A DNA stretch of 64,000 nucleotides. Origin: Aminobacter aganoensis. GTDB taxonomy: Bacteria; Pseudomonadota; Alphaproteobacteria; Rhizobiales; Rhizobiaceae. This document shows, in pieces, positions 57,431-64,000 of the stretch. Every line of letters starts with the position of its first letter. Within the stretch, counting starts at the first letter, position 1. The DNA is taken from the NCBI RefSeq assembly GCF_014206975.1, contig NZ_JACHOU010000001.1:310001-374000 (forward strand), in the 5' to 3' direction. The notes beneath the pieces were generated by a model, which had not been told where the DNA came from, did no database searches, and was given only the letters and a program-made list of their open reading frames with translations. A program made the position numbers and the translations under genes.

Positions 57431-58624
57431 ATGCACGAGACCATCCAGGAAGCCGAAACCGTCGAACGCGTGCACTGGCGCTCGATTTCAGCTGCGATCG
57501 CCTCGATCAGCGTCGTCGGCATTGCCATAGGCCTGGGCATACCGCTGCTCAGCGTCATCCTCGAATCGCGCGGCTATTCCCCCTCGATGATCGGGCTCAA
57601 CACGGCGGTGGCCGGCATTGCATCGATCTGCGCGGCACCGCTGACGACGCCGATCGCCATGCGTTTCGGCGTCGTCTGGACGATGTTCGCCATGATCGTT
57701 GCCGGCGCGCTGGCCTTCGTCGGGTTCTATTTCGCGCCATTCTGGATGTGGTTTCCGCTGCGGGCGGTGCTGCATTTCGCCCTGACGGTTCTGTTCATCC
57801 TGTCGGAATTCTGGATCAGCACCTGCGCGCCGCCGCACCGGCGCGGCCTGGTGCTTGGCATCTACGCCACCGTGCTGTCGCTCGGCTTCGCCGCCGGACC
57901 GTGGCTGTTCTCCCAGATCGGCAGCACGGGCCTGATGCCGTTCGGCATCACCTTCTGCCTTGTCATGATCGCCGCGATCCCGGTCCTTCTGGCACGCAGC
58001 GAGAGCCCCACCATCGTCTCCGAAGGCGGCAAGAGCGGCTTCTTCCGCTATATCTGGATGGTTCCGACCGCGACGGCGGCCGTGCTCGTGTTCGGTGCGG
58101 TCGAGACTGGCGGCTTTGCCTTGTTTCCGGTCTATGGCCAGCGGATCGGCTATTCCGAGGCCGACGCAGCACTGCTGCTGACCATGATCGGCCTCGGCAA
58201 TGTCATGCTCCAGATCCCGTTCGGCATGATCAGCGACCGCATCGGCGACCGGCGCTGGCTGCTGCTGATCTGCGCTGCCACCGGCCTTATAGGCACCCTG
58301 GCGATGCCCGTCCTCGCCGGCAACTGGCACGTCATGGCGGGCCTGCTGTTCGTCTGGGGCGGCGTGGTGGCCGCCCTCTACACCATCGGCCTCGCCCATC
58401 TCGGCGCGCAGCTTTCGGGCCACGACCTCGCCTCGGCCAACGCCGCCTTCATCTTCTGCTACGGCTTCGGCATGATTCTCGGCCCGCAGGTGATCGGCAT
58501 CTTCATGGACATCTTCGGGCCAAACGGATTCGGCTGGGCGCTGGCCCTGTTCTTCGGCGGATACATGCTCATCGGCCTGGGCCGAATTGCCGCGAAATCC
58601 GGCCTTTCACGCTCCGAGGCTTGA
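57431..58624 (+). CDS. MFS transporter
   Basis: Twelve-helix major facilitator of 397 aa, of the general YbjJ/sugar-drug MFS type. The loop motif between helices 2 and 3 is reduced (TPIAMRFGVVWTM) and the equivalent in the second half is GMISDRIGDRRWLLL. The ATG at 57431 gives a short cytoplasmic N terminus MHETIQEAETVERVHWRS. It probably shares an operon with the NUDIX gene. The substrate is unknown. Confidence 0.9.
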   Translation: MHETIQEAETVERVHWRSISAAIASISVVGIAIGLGIPLLSVILESRGYSPSMIGLNTAVAGIASICAAPLTTPIAMRFGVVWTMFAMIVAGALAFVGFYFAPFWMWFPLRAVLHFALTVLFILSEFWISTCAPPHRRGLVLGIYATVLSLGFAAGPWLFSQIGSTGLMPFGITFCLVMIAAIPVLLARSESPTIVSEGGKSGFFRYIWMVPTATAAVLVFGAVETGGFALFPVYGQRIGYSEADAALLLTMIGLGNVMLQIPFGMISDRIGDRRWLLLICAATGLIGTLAMPVLAGNWHVMAGLLFVWGGVVAALYTIGLAHLGAQLSGHDLASANAAFIFCYGFGMILGPQVIGIFMDIFGPNGFGWALALFFGGYMLIGLGRIAAKSGLSRSEA

Positions 58625-58648
58625 CTTTCCAGGCACGATCTTTATGTG
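58621..58648 (+). promoter_or_regulatory. Candidate rpmG promoter
   Basis: -35 TTGACT (58621-58626) overlaps the MFS stop codon, and -10 TATGTG (58643-58648) follows after 16 nt. This leaves a leader of about 75 nt before rpmG. Confidence 0.5.
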
Positions 58649-58727
58649 TCCCGCCAGGTTTTCCGCGTCCGGGTTGTTTTCCCGTCCTGAGGCGGGTGCA
58701 ACTCCAGACAATTAACGGACGAGAATC

Positions 58728-58895
58728 ATGGCCAAGGCTGCAAACATCAAGATCAAGCTTCTGTCGACCGCCGACACCGGTTTCTTCTACGTGACGAGCA
58801 AGAACAGCCGCACGAAGACGGAGAAACTGTCGTTCCGCAAGTACGACCCGGTTGCCAAGAAGCACGTTGAATTCAAGGAAACCAAGATCAAGTAA
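58728..58895 (+). CDS. rpmG: 50S ribosomal protein L33
   Basis: Short protein of 55 aa: [20 protein letters not shown] at the start, the conserved [21 protein letters not shown] core, and a Lys-rich end (EFKETKIK). It lacks the four Cys of zinc-binding L33, so it is the C-minus (zinc-independent) form usual in proteobacteria. It stands alone with its own candidate promoter and a terminator 24 nt downstream. Confidence 0.96.
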   Translation: MAKAANIKIKLLSTADTGFFYVTSKNSRTKTEKLSFRKYDPVAKKHVEFKETKIK

Positions 58896-58918
58896 TCTGG
58901 TTTTCGCACGGAATTCCG

Positions 58919-58946
58919 AAACGCCGCCCAATGGGCGGCGTTTTTC
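58919..58946 (+). terminator. Terminator of rpmG
   Basis: AAACGCCGCCC pairs with GGGCGGCGTTT around AAT and is followed by a T-run. It also separates rpmG from the convergent lipase-like gene. Confidence 0.9.
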
Positions 58947-59008
58947 GTTCTGGTAGCCGCTGTCGCCGGCGCCACCTCTGGACGGTCCCACGCACACACC
59001 CGCACGGA

Positions 59009-59737
59009 TCAGTTCTTGAAAACCCGCCGCATCAGTTCGCCAAGCGTCAATTGATGATCGAAGCGACCTTCGCGCAGAAAATTCAGCGTCTGGGCGATCA
59101 CCAGCGGGTTGTTCATCATGAAGGTGTGCGTCGCGGGTAGGACGATGTGGTCCTTCATGCCCTCCAGCCTTGTGCTTTCGACCGAGACCTTGCCATCGTT
59201 GGGGCCCTTGAACACGCTGGACAGCAGCGGGTTAAGAGACCGGTCGCCGGCAATGATACCGAGTTCGAACCGGGCAGGCCCGAGTTCATTGGGAACGCTG
59301 TCCGGTCCCGTGCCCAGCTGCCCCCCGGCCGGGCCGTTGACCATCTCGAACAGCTTGAGACCGCCCAGCGTGTCCACCAGCTCGGAGCCATGGTTGGGTG
59401 GCGCGAGCATGACGACGCGACCGAGGTTGGCTGGCCGGTCCTGCATCAGACAGGCCCGCACCAGGATGCCGCCCATGGAGTGCGTGACGAAGTTGACCCG
59501 GCTCGCTTCGCCGCACTTCGCCACCGATGCATCGACATAGGAGATGAGCCGGTCGATCGGTGCATCCGTCGAGGGATAGGCATCATTGACGACGGCATAG
59601 TCGAACGAGGCCAAGGTCTCTTCCATCAGCATCAGGGATGCGTCGGTGCGTGCCAGGCCGTGGAGCATCACCACGCATTCCCGCGCGGACGCCGCCGTCG
59701 CCAAGGTCATGAACAGAAGAGCCGCAACAATACGCAT
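59009..59737 (-). CDS. Exported alpha/beta hydrolase (lipase/esterase-like)
   Basis: Protein of 242 aa with a signal peptide ([18 protein letters not shown]). The oxyanion segment is [14 protein letters not shown], the nucleophile elbow is [14 protein letters not shown], and a late His ([11 protein letters not shown]) completes the triad with an Asp. The layout resembles LipA/EstA-type cell-envelope lipases. The ATG at 59737 is chosen; a GTG three codons upstream is also in frame. The substrate is unknown. Confidence 0.88.
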   Translation of the reverse strand: MRIVAALLFMTLATAASARECVVMLHGLARTDASLMLMEETLASFDYAVVNDAYPSTDAPIDRLISYVDASVAKCGEASRVNFVTHSMGGILVRACLMQDRPANLGRVVMLAPPNHGSELVDTLGGLKLFEMVNGPAGGQLGTGPDSVPNELGPARFELGIIAGDRSLNPLLSSVFKGPNDGKVSVESTRLEGMKDHIVLPATHTFMMNNPLVIAQTLNFLREGRFDHQLTLGELMRRVFKN

Positions 59738-60104
59738 CGACCACACACCAGTCCGATTGCACGGGACAGCTTAGGCCGGCATGGCTGATAGGAAAACAGA
59801 AGCGTTTCCAAAAGGGAGATTAGGGGGCCGGTCGGCTGCTGGCAGCGGTACGAGGAGGCCACTATGTGCCAGTGCCGGCCGGCCGACCCCACGGACCCAG
59901 GAGATGCGGCGGACCTGAGCATCATGGGGTATCATTTGGGCTTGCGGCCTGTGCTCCTCGTGCCGACGCCCGTCCTTCTTCTCAACTCCACAGTCGCGCA
60001 AGATTACTTGAAAATCAACACTTTCTTAACCACGGCTCGCGAATCGCTTGGGTTAAGGTAAACGGTTGAGCTTAATGCGCTTGACTGCCTGACCCTTGCC
60101 GGCA
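59738..60104. other. 367-nt gap between the lipase-like gene and pleD
   Basis: No gene is supported here. Short frames exist on both strands but have no ribosome-binding site or recognisable product. Structure is visible: GGTCGGC (59830-59836) and GCCGACC (59882-59888) can pair around a GC-rich core, and CTTAACC (60025-60031) and GGTTAAG (60051-60057) form a 7-bp inverted repeat 19 nt apart. An RNA gene or regulatory element is possible. Confidence 0.4.
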
Positions 60105-61478
60105 TCACGCCGCACGCGCGACCACGCGGTTGCGGCCGCGGGTCTTGGCATCATAGAGAGCAAGGTCTGCGCGTTTCATCAGGCCGGCAACCGTGTCGCC
60201 CTTGGCCAGCAGCGAGGACACACCGACGCTGACCGTGACCGACACGCTCTTGCCCGCTCCACTGATGGCAAAAGGCGTCTGCGCCACCTCGGCGCGGATG
60301 CGCTCGGCAACCATCTCGGCCAGCGCGCCATCGGTGTCGGGCATCACCACGACGAACTCCTCGCCGCCGAATCGGCAAGCGAGATCAATGCCGCGAACGC
60401 TCTTCTTCACGCGTCGCGCGAACTCGCGCAGCACTTCGTCGCCACCATCGTGACCAAAGGTGTCGTTGATCCGCTTGAAGCGGTCGAGGTCGGTGATCAT
60501 CAGCGAAAGCGGCCTGTGCCGCGCGACCGCACGGTCGAACAGTCGCGGCAGGTGGCTGTCGAGATAGCGGCGGTTGTGCAGGCCTGTCAGCCCGTCCGTC
60601 ACGGCCATCTCGATGGTCTGGCTGACGCTCTGCCTCAATTCGTCGTTGTAGCGCTTGCGGCGCACCTGCGTGCGCAGCCGTGCAATCAGTTCCTCGCGAT
60701 CGAGCGGCCGCACCAGATAGTCGTTGATGCCCAGCTCGAGCCCGCGAATGATGCGGTCATCCTCTTCCTTCCGGACCAGGAGCACGATCGGCAGCGACCT
60801 GGTGCGGTCGAGCGACCGCAACTGCGAGCACAGGCGCAACGGATCGAAATCAGAAAACCCGGTCGACACGATGACGCATTCATAGCTGCCTTCGGCGGCA
60901 TTGAAGAGCCCCGACTGCGGGTCGGCGGCGACCTGCACCTCTGCCGCCCCGTCCAGCAGCGCGCAGATATGGGCGGCTGAAGACGTCTGCTCGTCGATCA
61001 GCAGCACCTTTGGAATGGTTTCCTGCAGCAGCTCGGATCGCGACAGCAGCTCGTCCAGGCCGATGCTGTGTGTCGTCGAGGCGCGCAAGCGCAACTCGTC
61101 GGTCAACACCTTGAGGCGCACCAGGCTCTTCACGCGCGTGACCAACTGCAGGTCGTTGACCGGCTTGGTGAGGAAGTCGTCGGCGCCCACCTCGAGCCCG
61201 CGCACGCGATCGGTGACGTGGTCGAGGGCCGTGACCATGACGACGGGGATGTGGGCGGTCGCGGGATTGGCCTTCAGCCGGCGGCAGACCTCGAAGCCGT
61301 CCATGCCGGGCATCATGATGTCGAGCAGCACGACATCGACCTTGCCGGCCTCGCAGGCGGCGATGGCATCGGGCCCGTTATAGGCGGTCAGCACTTCGAA
61401 ATATTCGGCCAGCAGCCTGACTTCGAGCAGCTTCACATTGGCCGGGATGTCGTCGACGACAAGGATGCGCGCGGTCAT
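60105..61478 (-). CDS. pleD: PleD family response regulator / diguanylate cyclase
   Basis: Cell-cycle response regulator of 457 aa with architecture REC-REC'-GGDEF. The first receiver has phospho-acceptor Asp53 (VVLLDIMMPGMDGFE). The second is a degenerate adaptor (KVLLIDEQTSSAAHI onward). The output domain has ACRFGGEEFVVV and an I-site RGID five residues before it. The start at 61478 (MTARILVVDDIPAN) matches the family. It lies 31 nt after divK and is certainly in its operon. Confidence 0.97.
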   Translation of the reverse strand: MTARILVVDDIPANVKLLEVRLLAEYFEVLTAYNGPDAIAACEAGKVDVVLLDIMMPGMDGFEVCRRLKANPATAHIPVVMVTALDHVTDRVRGLEVGADDFLTKPVNDLQLVTRVKSLVRLKVLTDELRLRASTTHSIGLDELLSRSELLQETIPKVLLIDEQTSSAAHICALLDGAAEVQVAADPQSGLFNAAEGSYECVIVSTGFSDFDPLRLCSQLRSLDRTRSLPIVLLVRKEEDDRIIRGLELGINDYLVRPLDREELIARLRTQVRRKRYNDELRQSVSQTIEMAVTDGLTGLHNRRYLDSHLPRLFDRAVARHRPLSLMITDLDRFKRINDTFGHDGGDEVLREFARRVKKSVRGIDLACRFGGEEFVVVMPDTDGALAEMVAERIRAEVAQTPFAISGAGKSVSVTVSVGVSSLLAKGDTVAGLMKRADLALYDAKTRGRNRVVARAA

Positions 61479-61509
61479 GCCAGTGCCTCGTGCGAACCCG
61501 GCGAGCGCA

Positions 61510-61881
61510 TCAGGCGTCGCCCAGGTAGGATTTGATCGTCTCGATGAAACGCGGCACCGAGATCGGCTTGGAGATGTAGGCTTCGCAGCCACCCTGCCTG
61601 ATCCGCTCCTCATCGCCCTTCATGGCAAAGGCGGTAACGGCGATGACCGGGATGCTGTGGAGGTCGTCGTCCTCCTTCAGCCACTTGGTGACCTCCAGGC
61701 CCGAAACCTCGGGCAGCTGGATATCCATCAGGATCAGGTCCGGCCGATGCTTGCGGGCAAGATCAAGCGCCTCGAGGCCGTTGCGCGTACGCACGGTCTC
61801 GTATCCGCTTGCCTCGATGAGGTCGCGAAAGAGCTTCATATTGAGCTCGTTGTCCTCGACGATCATCACCTTCTTAGCCAT
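61510..61881 (-). CDS. divK: Single-domain response regulator DivK
   Basis: Stand-alone receiver of 123 aa controlling the DivJ/PleC-CckA-CtrA cell-cycle network. It begins [20 protein letters not shown] with phospho-acceptor Asp53 in [10 protein letters not shown], the conserved Thr in [10 protein letters not shown] and Lys in YISKPIS. The start at 61881 is preferred to the longer frame from 61929. It is divergent from DUF3572 over a 208-nt gap and cotranscribed with pleD. Confidence 0.97.
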   Translation of the reverse strand: MAKKVMIVEDNELNMKLFRDLIEASGYETVRTRNGLEALDLARKHRPDLILMDIQLPEVSGLEVTKWLKEDDDLHSIPVIAVTAFAMKGDEERIRQGGCEAYISKPISVPRFIETIKSYLGDA

Positions 61882-62089
61882 CGAATTTTCCGCCCCGATT
61901 GCGCACCAGATGTCGGCGGCAATCATCATGCGCGCCGGATGCGCACACCAACCCCGAATCCGACGTTAACTCAAGAACATTACGAAACGTAAAACGCCCC
62001 TGCCAAGTCACGGACCGGCCGGTACAGCATTAACGGTTGCCGCAAGGCACGCTTGCAGCTACTCCCTTGGCAGGCCGGAACGAGCGGGA

Positions 62090-62395
62090 ATGTCGATGCA
62101 GAAGAGCCAAGCAAATCAGGATCACGCCGAGGCGCTGGCAGTCCAGGCGCTGGCTTTCGTCGCATCCGATCCCGAGCTTCTGCCGCGGTTTCTCGCCATT
62201 ACCGGCATCGAGGCGCAACATGTTCGGCTTGCGGCCCAGGAGCCGGGCTTCCTGGCAGGCGTGCTGCAATTCATCCTCGCCCACGAGCCGACGCTGCTGC
62301 GGTTTTCGCAAGAAGCAGGCATAGCGCCAGGCGAAGTCGGCATCGCCGCCCGCGCCCTGCCCTTGGGCAATGACGACCACGAACGTTCGGCATGA
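62090..62395 (+). CDS. DUF3572 family protein
   Basis: Small helical protein of 101 aa of an alphaproteobacterial family. Typical segments are AEALAVQALAFVASDPELLPRFLAITGI and AAQEPGFLAGVLQFILAHEPTLL (each quoted in part from one run). It overlaps the following HAD-like gene by 4 nt. Its place beside divK-pleD is conserved in rhizobia as far as I recall. Function unknown. Confidence 0.85.
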   Translation: MSMQKSQANQDHAEALAVQALAFVASDPELLPRFLAITGIEAQHVRLAAQEPGFLAGVLQFILAHEPTLLRFSQEAGIAPGEVGIAARALPLGNDDHERSA

Positions 62396-63045
62396 GCGAA
62401 GATCCTGAGACGGCGCGCCAGATCGCCGAACTTGCCCGCGACACCCGCCCGCTGCTCGTGCTCGACGTCGACGAAGTGCTGCTGGAATTCATGGTCCCCT
62501 TCATGCGCTTCCTCGACGCGCAGGGGCTGGTGTTCCTGGCCAAGTCGTTCAAGCTGACCGGCAACATCGTCGACCGGAAAACCCAAATCGCGGTCGACCA
62601 GGAAGCGGTATCAGGGCTGCTCGACGGCTTTTTCCTTGCTCAGCGCGAATGGCAGACCGCAGCCCAGGGGGCGGCAGACGCCGTGGCAACCCTCGCCGGC
62701 AGCGCCGAAGTGGTCATGCTGACGGCGATGCCACACAGGCATCGCGACGTCAGGCGGCTGCATCTCGACGCGCTCGGCTTTCCCTATCCGCTGCTGACCA
62801 CCGAAGCGGCAAAGGGACCGGCCCTCAGGCAACTGAGAGGCGAAAGCCCTCGCCCGGTCGCCTTCGTCGACGACATTCCGTACAATCTGGTTTCGGTACG
62901 CGACGCCGTCTCCGACGCGCATCTGTTCAACCTGATGTCCTATCGCGAAATGCGCCTGCTGATGCCGCCCATGCCGGACGGCATCGTGGTGGCAGAAGAT
63001 TGGACCGAAGCCGCGCCGAAGATCGCCGCGGCCCTTGGCCTCTAG
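62392..63045 (+). CDS. HAD-like hydrolase family protein
   Basis: Protein of 217 aa with HAD-type motifs: LLVLDVDEVLLEF (motif I, Asp25 and Asp27), VVMLTAMPHRHRD (motif II Thr) and PVAFVDDIPYNL (motif IV acidic pair). The usual Lys of motif III is probably in the EAAKGPAL segment. It overlaps DUF3572 by 4 nt, so the two are translationally coupled. The substrate is unknown. Confidence 0.75.
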   Translation: MSEDPETARQIAELARDTRPLLVLDVDEVLLEFMVPFMRFLDAQGLVFLAKSFKLTGNIVDRKTQIAVDQEAVSGLLDGFFLAQREWQTAAQGAADAVATLAGSAEVVMLTAMPHRHRDVRRLHLDALGFPYPLLTTEAAKGPALRQLRGESPRPVAFVDDIPYNLVSVRDAVSDAHLFNLMSYREMRLLMPPMPDGIVVAEDWTEAAPKIAAALGL

Positions 63046-63054
63046 CCGGGCCGG

Positions 63055-63579
63055 CTATTCACCCAGATTGCGCCACCAGTCGCGGCCGGAATCGAGCCTT
63101 TCGATACCGGCGCTGTCGAGCGCCGTCGCCCACTCGGCCGACGACTTTCCAGCCAGCACGAGGTCCGGCGCGATTTCCGCGAGCGGCACCATGACGAAGG
63201 CCCGGTCGAGCATGCGCGGGTGCGGAATTTCCAGCCCGACGTCGCTGACATTGCTTTCCCCGTGCAAAAGCACGTCGATGTCGATCAGCCGTGGCCCCCA
63301 CCGCTCGACGCGCACCCGCTTGAGCCTGCGCTCCACCTCCAGACAAAGCTCCAGGAGTTCGAGCGGCGAAAGCGACGTCGCAACCTCGGCGGTGACGTTG
63401 AGAAAATCCGGTTGGTCGACCTTGCCCCAGGGCGGCGTGCGGTGGAGCGACGAAACCGTCACGACACGCGTCTGGCCGCTGGCATCCAGCATGTGCAGCG
63501 CCGCAGCCATCGATTTCGCCGGGTCGCCAAGATTGCCGCCGAGACTGAGAAACGCCCGCTCCTCAGCCTGGCCAGACAA
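63055..63579 (-). CDS. folK: 6-hydroxymethyl-7,8-dihydropterin pyrophosphokinase
   Basis: Folate-pathway kinase of 174 aa. Features are AFLSLGGNLGDPAKSM at the N terminus, the signature RWGPRLIDIDVLLHG and PHPRMLDRAFVMVPLAEIAP. The start is TTG at 63579, overlapping the folB stop by 17 nt. It is the last gene of the folP-folB-folK order. Confidence 0.95.
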   Translation of the reverse strand: MSGQAEERAFLSLGGNLGDPAKSMAAALHMLDASGQTRVVTVSSLHRTPPWGKVDQPDFLNVTAEVATSLSPLELLELCLEVERRLKRVRVERWGPRLIDIDVLLHGESNVSDVGLEIPHPRMLDRAFVMVPLAEIAPDLVLAGKSSAEWATALDSAGIERLDSGRDWWRNLGE

Positions 63580-63922
63580 CGGTCACCTCTACATAGTCCA
63601 GGACACCAGGCACCGGCGCATTCGGCTTGCGAACGGTGATCTCCGCCTTCTTGATCTGCGGGAAACGCTCGGCCAGCGCCCTGCCGCATTCCTGCGCCAG
63701 CGCTTCGATGAGGAAGCGCCGCTCGCCGGTGATGATCGATTCGATGACCTGGAAGGCAACGCCGTAGTCGACGGTGCTCTCCATCGAATCGTCCCCCAAC
63801 GGACGCGTCGGGTCTACGGTCAATTCGGCATCGACATAGAAGCGCTGGCCAAGCGTCTCTTCTTCGTCGAACAGACCGTGCCGCGCAAAGAAAGCGCAGT
63901 TTTTCATTCGGATGAGGTACAT
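63563..63922 (-). CDS. folB: Dihydroneopterin aldolase
   Basis: Tunnel-fold aldolase of 119 aa making 6-hydroxymethyl-dihydropterin. It has MKNCAFFARHGLFDEEETLGQ at the start, DYGVAFQVIESIITGERRFL and IEALAQECGRAL with the catalytic Lys further on (KKAEITVRKPNAP). It overlaps folK. Confidence 0.95.
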   Translation of the reverse strand: MYLIRMKNCAFFARHGLFDEEETLGQRFYVDAELTVDPTRPLGDDSMESTVDYGVAFQVIESIITGERRFLIEALAQECGRALAERFPQIKKAEITVRKPNAPVPGVLDYVEVTVVWPG

Positions 63923-63927
63923 CGAAG

Positions 63928-64000
63928 TCAGTGTCCCGGCAGGTTGGTCTGGCGCGCTAGCATAGCATCCGCGAATGCCAGCGCGTCCACGTTGATTGCG
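63928..64000 (-). CDS. 3' end of an upstream gene, probably folP (dihydropteroate synthase)
   Basis: On the minus strand an open frame enters from the window edge and ends with DALAFADAMLARQTNLPGH and a TGA at 63928-63930, 5 nt before the folB start. The helical tail and the usual folP-folB-folK order suggest dihydropteroate synthase, but 23 residues are too few to prove it. Confidence 0.45.
   Translation of the reverse strand, partial: AINVDALAFADAMLARQTNLPGH

Noticed and set aside
59866-60069. 67-aa plus-strand frame in the gap beside pleD
   Set aside because: No ribosome-binding site, low-complexity Arg/Pro/His composition, and it runs through the inverted repeats.
61882-62089. CtrA box (TTAA-N7-TTAA) upstream of divK
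   Set aside because: TTAAC half sites occur, but no pair has the required 7-nt spacing.
1-64000. CRISPR arrays, rRNA or tRNA genes, insertion sequences, prophage genes
   Set aside because: I looked for spaced direct repeats, transposase or integrase motifs and RNA-gene signatures in the gaps and found none.

Overview
The window is a contiguous piece of a high-GC alphaproteobacterial chromosome, almost certainly Hyphomicrobiales (Rhizobiales), most like Mesorhizobium, Aminobacter or other Phyllobacteriaceae. This rests on the gene order lexA-comEC-gltX-gltA, the order rpsB-tsf-pyrH-frr-uppS-cdsA-rseP-bamA-lpxD-fabZ-lpxA-lpxI-lpxB, a divK-pleD pair, EipB (DUF1849), and several families largely confined to this group (DUF1489, DUF3572, DUF6105-like). 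The genus is inference. Coding density is high. I see no rRNA, tRNA, CRISPR array, insertion sequence or prophage.

Region 1 (1-6290): LexA, a ComEC-like channel protein, glutamyl-tRNA synthetase and citrate synthase. Region 2 (6284-19560, all minus): a long cluster starting at rpsB that covers translation (S2, EF-Ts, RRF), UMP kinase, envelope lipids (UppS, CdsA), site-2 protease, BamA and the lipid A steps LpxD/FabZ/LpxA/LpxI/LpxB. Region 3 (19.7-29.1 kb): a mixed set with DUF4031, EipB, RidA, a glycerophosphodiesterase, a GNAT-like protein, SMR, HIT, two PAP2-type membrane proteins in an AT-richer patch, AzlCD and a membrane diguanylate cyclase. Region 4 (29.1-44.9 kb): ClpA/ClpS, a phasin under a clearly readable promoter with two PhaR-type operators, a SPOR-tailed DD-carboxypeptidase, a coupled vWA/DnaJ pair, L-serine deaminase, DUF599, YdcF, a membrane-anchored helical/winged-helix protein, GatA/GatC, a UPF0173 hydrolase and RuvX. 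Region 5 (44.9-53.8 kb): an AidB-type acyl-CoA dehydrogenase, then the operon pyrB - inactive pyrC homologue - plsY - dprA, then topA. Region 6 (53.8-64 kb): rnr, DUF983, NUDIX, MFS, rpmG, a lipase-like hydrolase, pleD/divK, DUF3572 plus a HAD-like protein, and folB/folK with the probable end of folP.

Most of the window is conserved housekeeping sequence, and I did not find a large undescribed system. The points most worth following are: the phasin promoter with one TGC-N3-GCA operator filling its spacer and a second on the start site 21 bp away; the dihydroorotase homologue that has lost most of its metal ligands and overlaps pyrB; the AT-rich PAP2 pair; the vWA/DnaJ membrane pair; the membrane wHTH protein preceded by a near-perfect palindrome; three convergent gene pairs that overlap tail to tail; and a structured-looking 367-nt gap beside pleD. 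Many starts are TTG or GTG, and these were chosen from ribosome-binding sites.
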